Source: Sphingomonas sp. CCH21-G11 (GTDB lineage: Bacteria > Pseudomonadota > Alphaproteobacteria > Sphingomonadales > Sphingomonadaceae). From it: 64,000 bases of DNA. The position numbers were made by a program, and so were the translations under genes. The stretch covers positions 1 to 64,000 of the forward strand of contig NZ_LSHX01000036.1 in the NCBI RefSeq assembly GCF_001555965.1, written 5' to 3'. Below, piece by piece: positions 36,046-42,363 of this stretch (position 1 is its first letter; every line of letters begins with the position of its first letter). The notes under the pieces were generated by a model. The model was not told the origin of the DNA and ran no database searches. It saw only the letters and a list, made by a program, of their open reading frames with translations.

Positions 36046-37218
36046 TCAGCTTCCGTGCGGCCGAGCCTGTGCCGCGGTGGCGCCGATTCCCAAGGCGGTG
36101 ACCGCGGCCTTCGCCGCGCTCTTGACCACCTTGATAATGCCATTCGAACCGATGTCATATTGAAGCGGCTGCTCCTCATTCTCCCAGACATCCGCGACGC
36201 AGATGAAGCGGTCCTTTTTGCCATCGACAATAGAGATATATTCGCGCTTGGCCTTGTCGCTCGGGGGGTCGGCATCCTCCGGGTCGATATGCTCGCAGCT
36301 GGCCACGATGATCGCGCCCTTCCGCGTCTGAGCAAGCGCGCTGCGAGCGCTCTCGCAAACCTCCGCGTCCTCACCATAGGTCGAAAAACTGTCGTAGCTC
36401 AAGCTATGCCACGAACAATGGTGCGGGGTCTGAAGGATATCATATTGCAGCCAATCCGCGTTTTTAGAGCCATGCTTGTCCCACAGCCGTTCCCAAATCG
36501 CCACCTCGGCATCGCCGCCCGACAGGAAGCGGCACTTATCGAGATAGCCGGCCCCGCGGATCGAAAAACGCAGAATGACCGACGAGCGGTTCTTGGCAAG
36601 AAGCTGATCGACCTCTTCATCGTCACCCTTCGGCAGCGGCGCAAGCAGGCGAGCTTCGAATGCGCCTGCGGAAACGCGATTCAGGCTCGTCAGCAAGCTG
36701 TCTGTCTTGACGACGATACCAAGGATGTCGTCGGTCTTGCCGTCGATGTCCTCGCCCAAAATCTGGATGCGGTTACCTTCGACACCGATCGTCTTGGTGT
36801 CGCGGTAGAGTTTAACGCGCCGACGAGCCTCCTTGGCCCAGGCTTTGGCGTCTTCGCACAGCACATGCTCCGTCGATGCCCGGCGGAAAACGATCGGCGA
36901 GGACAGCATTTCTCGAATGATGATCTTGTCGTCGTCCTTGTTCCACTCCTCGGGCGGACCGAGATGGAAATGGCTGACTAATCCGCCGATATGATCCTTG
37001 TCGGGGTGGCTCAGCAGAAAGCCGTCGACATAGGGGCGGTTCTTCTCGTCGCGCTTGAGGTGCTCGCGCAGCTGCGCCATCACATCGGGCGTGTCGTCAT
37101 CGGGATCGTCCGCCGCCTTGCGGACATGCAGGTCAATCAACAATTGCTGGTCATTGTCGAAGGTAGCGAGCGTCATATCCCCGTTGTTGACGGGGAAAAA
37201 GATAATCGAAGCCGTCAT
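36046..37218 (-). CDS. ComEC-like metallo-beta-lactamase-fold protein, intact motif
   Basis: First gene of the operon, 390 residues. The MBL metal motif is LLSHPDKDHIGGL, the normal ComEC-type SHxDxDH; the later GGDAEVAI and PHHCSWHSLSYD supply further ligands. An insertion of about 100 residues carries charged repeats. The C-terminus has an Ala-rich hydrophobic stretch (AAKAAVTALGIGATAAQA). It is followed after 3 bp by the E2-E1-JAB gene and is divergent from the toxin-antitoxin-chaperone module. A hydrolase acting on nucleotides or nucleic acid is likely by family only. Confidence 0.8.
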   Translation of the reverse strand: MTASIIFFPVNNGDMTLATFDNDQQLLIDLHVRKAADDPDDDTPDVMAQLREHLKRDEKNRPYVDGFLLSHPDKDHIGGLVSHFHLGPPEEWNKDDDKIIIREMLSSPIVFRRASTEHVLCEDAKAWAKEARRRVKLYRDTKTIGVEGNRIQILGEDIDGKTDDILGIVVKTDSLLTSLNRVSAGAFEARLLAPLPKGDDEEVDQLLAKNRSSVILRFSIRGAGYLDKCRFLSGGDAEVAIWERLWDKHGSKNADWLQYDILQTPHHCSWHSLSYDSFSTYGEDAEVCESARSALAQTRKGAIIVASCEHIDPEDADPPSDKAKREYISIVDGKKDRFICVADVWENEEQPLQYDIGSNGIIKVVKSAAKAAVTALGIGATAAQARPHGS

Positions 37219-37385
37219 GTCATTCCCTTTTCGGTCTGAACCTTAACCCGATCGCCCCCGCCAGCGACCGCGTTAACTTTACTTATAGATTAAGTATGCC
37301 GCCGAGATCAAGCAGATTGACCACGCGAGAGAATGCGCTAGACGGAGCTCAGCTTAATGAATAACTTAAGCGGCGAGGTGGTGAT

Positions 37386-37799
37386 GTGGACTCAGCCGAC
37401 CGGACGCCGAGCGAGCACATGGAGGTGCGATTTGAGGGTGTGCATCGCCGAATCGCTATTCGCGCGTCTGATTGGGAAACCCTCAGAACAAAAATCCAGA
37501 GATCGGCACACCTCAGACTCGTCGCAGCCTTCAAGCGCTTTTGCGCCGGGTGCGACAATATGCCCGAGCAGGCATTCCGCCGCTGCGAGGGTGGCGGCTT
37601 TGGTAGGCTCGAGGAATTCGTTGCCGATGGCGTCCTGGTGATCGGACGGCGCGGTACCGACGATCGATTTCAGACATTCTATACGACCGAGGTGCGTGTC
37701 AGCTCGGAAGTGGCGTTACTCGTTCAGCAGCCCGAGGCACCGCGCCAGAGCCTGTTGCCGCTCGAGAACGGCATACAACAGAAGGGAACGGAACGATGA
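37386..37799 (+). CDS. Toxin candidate of a toxin-antitoxin-chaperone module
   Basis: A 137-residue protein I cannot place in a family. The start is GTG at 37386 or ATG at 37419 (MEVRFEGVHRR). It holds two Cys in FCAGCDNM, a Gly-rich turn and a short beta-rich end. Its place, first of three genes before an HTH antitoxin and a SecB-like chaperone with ATGA overlap, matches toxin genes of TAC systems. No catalytic residues of HigB, MqsR or HicA were obvious, so it may be a new toxin type. Confidence 0.55.
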   Translation: MDSADRTPSEHMEVRFEGVHRRIAIRASDWETLRTKIQRSAHLRLVAAFKRFCAGCDNMPEQAFRRCEGGGFGRLEEFVADGVLVIGRRGTDDRFQTFYTTEVRVSSEVALLVQQPEAPRQSLLPLENGIQQKGTER

Positions 37800-38296
37800 C
37801 CAAGATGATCGAGGAAAATGCCGCCACGTGCGACGCAATTACCTACGCCATCGAAGAGGCGGAAGCTGATCTGATTTTGGCAGTCCAGACCGAGATTCAA
37901 ACGCTTCTGAACGGCAAGGGTCTACGTGCTCGCGATTTGGCGAAGCGGCTCGATGTGACCGAGGCTCGGGTAAGCCAAATGTTTGGCGATCAAGCCAAAA
38001 ATCTGACTCTTCGTACTATCGCCCGCATTTTCCATCACCTGGGTGAGACAGCCTACATCACCACGCATGAAGCCTATGCGCGGGCGATCGCGACAGCTCG
38101 TGGTGATGACGCGCATCGGGACGAGCGTTGGACGGTGAGCGGCATCGTTGATGATCTACAAGTGGCGCCGAATATTGTCGTGGGACACGTGGATTCGAAC
38201 TTCAACCTGCCGTGTGCGGGCACCGTGCTCAACCGATGGGCACGTGCGGAAGAGGCGGAATCTTTCAAACCACGTCGGTTTGCCAGCGCGCGTTAG
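37796..38296 (+). CDS. HTH antitoxin with chaperone-addiction-like C-terminus
   Basis: A 166-residue protein with an XRE-type helix-turn-helix (about 38-72: LRARDLAKRLDVTEARVSQM, then LTLRTIARIFHHLG). A C-terminal extension of about 60 residues (DERWTVSGIVDDLQV...FKPRRFASAR) is longer than in plain HigA antitoxins and could be the chaperone-addiction segment that makes such antitoxins depend on SecB-like partners. It is coupled to the toxin candidate by ATGA and lies 11 bp before the SecB-like gene. Confidence 0.7.
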   Translation: MTKMIEENAATCDAITYAIEEAEADLILAVQTEIQTLLNGKGLRARDLAKRLDVTEARVSQMFGDQAKNLTLRTIARIFHHLGETAYITTHEAYARAIATARGDDAHRDERWTVSGIVDDLQVAPNIVVGHVDSNFNLPCAGTVLNRWARAEEAESFKPRRFASAR

Positions 38297-38307
38297 GAGT
38301 GGTTCAA

Positions 38308-38829
38308 TTGCCCCAAGATCCGAATAAAATGGACCCTCAGACCTATAACAGCCTCGTTGCTCGTGCCAATCTACGAAGTATTCGAATGACCGTGAGCAAG
38401 TTCGAAATGAAGCCGGAAGCGCTCGATCTCGATCCGGATGCCTGGCAAAATAATGTGACGGCAGGTCTATTAGAGAGTTTCCTAGAATCAGAATCAGGGT
38501 CGCTCTACGGCGTTCTGGGTTTTGAGGTTGTTTGCCGACAGGCTCGGAGGAAAGTTCTCTCGATTAATGCCACCTACCTCATCAGCTACAGGATCGATGG
38601 AGAGTGCGACCAGCCCGCATGCGAGCTGTTTGTCGAGCGCGTTGGCAAGATCGCGACCTATCCCTATTTTCGGGCCTTGGTCGCGTCGCTTACTTCACAA
38701 GCCGGTTTGATAATGCGCCCTTTACCGGTGTTGAGTTTCGCACCGCGCAGTGTCGAATCAGCGGCGAATTTGGAACAATCTTCCGGGTCGCTAGGGGCTC
38801 CTAAAACGAAGCGGCTCCCTGCCAAATGA
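38308..38829 (+). CDS. SecB-like chaperone (TAC chaperone)
   Basis: A 173-residue protein with the SecB fold signature: LRSIRMTVSKFEMKPEAL, a four-strand sheet, then TYPYFRALVASLTSQAG and a final PLPVLSF like the LPPVNF tail of SecB. I choose the TTG at 38308 with AGGAG eight bases upstream; ATG 38329 is the alternative. In TAC systems such chaperones protect the antitoxin. The C-terminus adds a basic tail. Export chaperone function is less likely, given the neighbours. Confidence 0.78.
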   Translation: MPQDPNKMDPQTYNSLVARANLRSIRMTVSKFEMKPEALDLDPDAWQNNVTAGLLESFLESESGSLYGVLGFEVVCRQARRKVLSINATYLISYRIDGECDQPACELFVERVGKIATYPYFRALVASLTSQAGLIMRPLPVLSFAPRSVESAANLEQSSGSLGAPKTKRLPAK

Positions 38830-38981
38830 GCCAATTTTGGCGGAACCGCGTAACTATCTTTGCGGTTTTACCTAGAGAGAACGGTCGATCACGAGCTATC
38901 GCAGGGTAGCATTCTTGTTTTGATAACCGGAAAAGCCTATATTCTGGGATCTGAACGCGATCCAGCTAACGAAAGCGGAAG

Positions 38982-39245
38982 ATGACAAGCGTGGAAACTC
39001 AAGTGATGGCGACGGTCAACGCCCCTTATGGGGTGAACCTTTCCGCCCATGCGCTTGCCGCGAAGATCGCCGACCTGCAGAGCGCCAGCACCTATGACGC
39101 TTCGGTTTTTGCGTTCTTTTCCGAAGTTAGCCCAAAAATCCAGGAAGCTTTCATCGTCGCCATGGGCGTGGATATTAACCTCGCGCATCAGACCGCTTCG
39201 CAATTTGCGGAAATGTCGGGCTACTCGCTTCCTCTGGCAGCGTAA
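38982..39245 (+). CDS. Small partner of the downstream nucleotidyltransferase
   Basis: An 87-residue helical protein (MTSVETQVMATVNAPYGVNL...) without recognised family. It ends 3 bp before the nucleotidyltransferase gene. The spacing and the toxin-like neighbour suggest an antitoxin, but it does not resemble AbiEi. A promoter-like TTGTTT/TATATT pair lies about 50 bp upstream. Confidence 0.55.
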   Translation: MTSVETQVMATVNAPYGVNLSAHALAAKIADLQSASTYDASVFAFFSEVSPKIQEAFIVAMGVDINLAHQTASQFAEMSGYSLPLAA

Positions 39246-39248
39246 CGG

Positions 39249-39917
39249 GTGCTCACACCGGGGGCTAGCCAATGGCCTCTTCTATTCGACATCGCGATAA
39301 AACTGATCGATCAGGCTGAAGCTGCCGTCGGGCATCGGCCGATGTGGAGTTTTGGTGGCGGAACCGCGTTGATGCTGCAGATTGATCATCGCGAAAGCCA
39401 CGATATCGATCTGTTTATCGACGACCCGCAAATCCTGCCGTTTCTTAATCCCGTAACCCAGGCCTATGCGCTCGACCGGCAGCCAGACGCCTATCAGAGC
39501 GACGGTACCCGTGCTATCAAGCTTATCTTCGAGGGTATGGGCGAAATCGATTTTATCTGCTGTGCCGATATCACCGACGATCCGACCGCATCACAGTCGA
39601 TCCGTGGGCAGAATGTGGCCTTGGAAAGGCCCTCCGAAATCATCGCGAAAAAGATCTTCTATCGCGGCAGCCATATGCAGCCTCGCGATATGTTCGATCT
39701 GGCGGCGGTCGTGGGTCACTACGGCGATGATTATGTCGTCGCCGCGCTTCGGCAATGCGGAATCGACCGCTGTGCTACCGCGCTCAAAGCCGCGGAAACG
39801 ATGAAGCCCGCTTTTGCAGAAGCCATTAACGGTCAACTTCTATTTCGCGATCAAACACGACCTCTCGTCGGCGAAGCGCAATCCGTCACGCAAAGGTTAT
39901 TGCGCTCCGCGCTTTGA
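39249..39917 (+). CDS. AbiEii/AbiGii-like nucleotidyltransferase toxin candidate
   Basis: A 222-residue nucleotidyltransferase: WSFGGGTALML then HRESHDIDLFID, the G[GS]-x9-DxD core of AbiEii-type toxins, followed by a helical cap domain with RPSEIIAKKIFYRG. It starts at GTG directly after the small partner gene. It is the second such toxin-like protein in the window and is not closely similar to the one at 2.7 kb. Likely a defence or stability module. Confidence 0.75.
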   Translation: MLTPGASQWPLLFDIAIKLIDQAEAAVGHRPMWSFGGGTALMLQIDHRESHDIDLFIDDPQILPFLNPVTQAYALDRQPDAYQSDGTRAIKLIFEGMGEIDFICCADITDDPTASQSIRGQNVALERPSEIIAKKIFYRGSHMQPRDMFDLAAVVGHYGDDYVVAALRQCGIDRCATALKAAETMKPAFAEAINGQLLFRDQTRPLVGEAQSVTQRLLRSAL

Positions 39918-39989
39918 ACCGAGGGGTGAGTGCAGCACCGAGTAAGACCAACATAGGCGCACCTAAAAGCACGGAAGATTGAGTTTAGA

Positions 39990-40044
39990 TGGTGCGGGCG
40001 GTCGGGATCGAACCGACACTCCGATTAAGGAACTGGATTTTGAG
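39990..40044 (-). other. 3' half of tRNA-Leu(CAA), probable attachment-site scar
   Basis: On the minus strand the sequence reads from anticodon loop CTCAAAA through stem TCCAG, a long variable arm (TCC/GGA stem), T-arm GTCGG-TTCGATC-CCGAC, acceptor CGCCCGC, discriminator A and CCA. The 5' half is absent; upstream bases do not pair with the anticodon stem. Tyrosine integrases use such 3' tRNA ends as att sites and leave a fragment at the far boundary of the inserted element. Confidence 0.75.
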
Positions 40045-40411
40045 ATGGGCTGACCACGAGATCAATGTCCGCTTTCGCGGGTTGATCGGCGGACAGCGGC
40101 CAGGCCGTCTTCCTGAAGAGTTTCGGATGCCGGCAGGCGTACGAAAGTCTTGGAGGCCCGAACCCGCGGGCCCCAAGCGGTTCGCTATGGGGTTTTCGGT
40201 TTTGAGCCGGTTTCGGTGACCCGCGACATGGCGGATGCGGGCGTGAGTCTGGATGCGGACTGTCCGAGTTTGGGTGGCCACGATAGCTTCGCTGGCGCGA
40301 GAAGCTCGGCTTTGCTCGATGTGGTCGCCCATCTGATGGCCATCGGCGCAGACGGCATCGTCTCCGCAAGCATGGGCGCTGCAGGGTCTGTCGCTGTCAG
40401 GCCATGCCGGG
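40045..40411. other. Non-coding end region of the IS91-like element
   Basis: No gene is supported here. It lies between the tRNA fragment and the 3' end of the IS91 transposase and probably holds one IS91 terminus. A short inverted repeat TGTCCGC (40066-40072) and GCGGACA (40089-40095) is visible. I could not fix the exact end of the element. Confidence 0.4.
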
Positions 40412-41605
40412 TCACGACGCCGATATCCCGGATAGTGGCGCAGGAGTCGGAGGCGCGCGGGGCTGACGCTGACGTTCGAAGGTCTCGACGATGACCATGT
40501 GCCCGCCGCAGCACGGACAAGGCGGACGGACGTCTTCCTGTTCGGCGTGCGCGTCGATCATGGCCGGCGGGACGACCCCCAGTAACTGGCGGACGTGGTT
40601 GAGCACGACCTTGCGGGTGGCGCCGGCGAGCAGGCCGTAGTGGCGGATGCGGTGAAAGCCCTTCGGCAGGACATGGAGCAGGAAGCGGCGGATGAACTCG
40701 TCAGCGGTCAGCGTCATGACCTGCTGCCGGTCGGCACCGCCCCGGCGATAATCCTTGTAGCGGAAGGTAACGCCGGTCTGGTCGAAGCGCATGAGTCGGC
40801 TGTTCGAGATCGCGACGCGGTGCGTGTAGCGCGATAGATAGGCGAGCACCGTCTCGGGCCCGGCGAACGGCGGCTTGGCGTAGACGACCCACCGCTTCTT
40901 CCGAACCGGTGACAGGTGGCGCAGGAACGCGCGGCGGTCGGCGAGGTGCGCGATACCGCCGTAGAAGGCGAGCCGCCCGGCCTCATGCAAGGCCATCAGC
41001 CTGGTGAGGAACAGGCGGCGGAACAGCTTGCCCAACACCCTGACCGGCAGGAGGAACGCCGGGCGCGACGAGATCCAGCGTCTTCTGTCTGGCGACAGCC
41101 CGCCGCCCGGCACGATCATGTGGACGTGCGGATGATGGGTCATCGCCGAGCCCCAGGTGTGCAGCACGGCGGTGATGCCGATGCATGCGCCGAGATGCTT
41201 CGGGTCGGCGGCGATCGTCGTTATCGTCTCGGACGCCGCTTGGAACAGCAGGCCATAGACCGCTGCCTTGTTCTGGAGCGCGATGTCAGCGACCTCGGCG
41301 GGCAGCGTGAACACGACGTGGAAGTAGCCGACCGGCAGCAGGTCGGCCTTGCGTTCGGCGAGCCAGGTGCGCGCAGTCGCGCCCTGGCACCGCGGGCAGT
41401 GCCGGTTGCGGCAGGAGTTGTAGGCGACCCGCCAATGCCCGCAGTCGGTGCAGGCATCGACGTGACCACCCATCACGGCGGTGCGGCAGGTCTCTATCGC
41501 CGACATCACCTTGAGCTGGTCCAGGCTCAGATGTCCGGCACGCACGACCCGGTAGGCGGACCCCGCGGCACGGAAGATGTCGGCGACCTCGATGGAGGCG
41601 CGCAT
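40412..41605 (-). CDS. IS91-family rolling-circle transposase
   Basis: A 397-residue HUH transposase. An N-terminal zinc-binding region (CTDCGHW and CPRC) is followed by the HUH motif HPHVHMIVPGGG and the catalytic tyrosine region YLSRYTHRVAISNSRL. The C-terminus has a second CPCCGG cluster. These are the hallmarks of IS91-type Y-transposases. A tyrosine recombinase gene lies 6 bp upstream, as in two-gene IS91-type elements. Confidence 0.9.
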   Translation of the reverse strand: MRASIEVADIFRAAGSAYRVVRAGHLSLDQLKVMSAIETCRTAVMGGHVDACTDCGHWRVAYNSCRNRHCPRCQGATARTWLAERKADLLPVGYFHVVFTLPAEVADIALQNKAAVYGLLFQAASETITTIAADPKHLGACIGITAVLHTWGSAMTHHPHVHMIVPGGGLSPDRRRWISSRPAFLLPVRVLGKLFRRLFLTRLMALHEAGRLAFYGGIAHLADRRAFLRHLSPVRKKRWVVYAKPPFAGPETVLAYLSRYTHRVAISNSRLMRFDQTGVTFRYKDYRRGGADRQQVMTLTADEFIRRFLLHVLPKGFHRIRHYGLLAGATRKVVLNHVRQLLGVVPPAMIDAHAEQEDVRPPCPCCGGHMVIVETFERQRQPRAPPTPAPLSGISAS

Positions 41606-41611
41606 GCCCGC

Positions 41612-42325
41612 TCAGCCGCTGGGCGTTCTCGCTTCCATAGCGGCCATCGCCAGCCGGTCGAACGGACTGGTCACATTGCGCAGCACCCGGGTGGCAACCT
41701 GCGTATAATAGGCGGTGGTCTCCAGCTTGGCGTGCCCCAGCAGCGTCTGGATGATGCGAACGTCGATCCCGTCCTCGAGCAGGTGGGTGGCGAAGCAGTG
41801 CCGCACCGTGTGCGGCCCGACGCGCTTGCCGATGCCCGCCGCTACGCTCGCTTCCACGACGATACGGTGCAGTTGCCGCGTGTTGAGCGGCTTGAGATAG
41901 TGCTGGCCGGGGAACAGCCAGCCGTCGACGTGCAATACGCCCTCCTGTCGACCAACCCGCCACCACTCTCGCAGCAACGCCAGAAGCCCCGTCGGGAGCA
42001 TGGCGTTGCGATACCGCCCGCCCTTGCCGCGCTCGACCCGCAGCAGCATGCGCTCGCTATCGATGTCGCGCACCTTGAGGCCGGCGATCTCGGCGCCACG
42101 CAATCCGGCACCATAGGCGACCGACAGCGCTGCCTGATGCTTCAGGCACGTGGTCGCGGCCAGCAGCCGCGCCACCTCGTCCTGACTGAGCACGACCGGC
42201 AACTTGCGCACGTGCCGCATGCGAACCAGCTTGCGCGCCAGGTCTGGCCGATCGAGCGTCTGTATGAAGAAGAACCGCAACGCCGACACGATGGCGTTCA
42301 TGGTCGGCACCGGCACGCCCAACTC
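41612..42325 (-). pseudogene. IS91-associated tyrosine recombinase, 5' truncated by Tn3
   Basis: About 236 codons of a tyrosine recombinase. The C-terminal catalytic domain is intact: Arg in GAGLRGAEIAGL, Lys region GGRYRNA, HTVRHCFATHL, LGHAKLETTAYY with the nucleophile Tyr. The N-terminal SAM-like domain is incomplete because the Tn3 terminal repeat begins at 42326 in the middle of the gene. It forms the first gene of the IS91-type pair. Confidence 0.8.
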
Positions 42326-42363
42326 GGGGTCGGTACACAGAACGGACCCAGATATACGCTAAG
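42326..42363 (+). repeat. Left terminal inverted repeat of the Tn3 element
   Basis: Thirty-eight bases beginning GGGGTCGGTACACAG and ending ATATACGCTAAG. The tnpA stop codon lies inside it. It matches the right repeat at most positions. Confidence 0.9.

Noticed and set aside
35908..36981. Long plus-strand frame antisense to the E2-E1-JAB and MBL genes
   Set aside because: It overlaps two genes with clear motifs and has no motif of its own; a GC-rich antisense shadow.
39990..40044. Intact tRNA-Leu gene
   Set aside because: Only the part from the anticodon loop to CCA is present; the 5' half and the pairing strand of the acceptor stem are missing.
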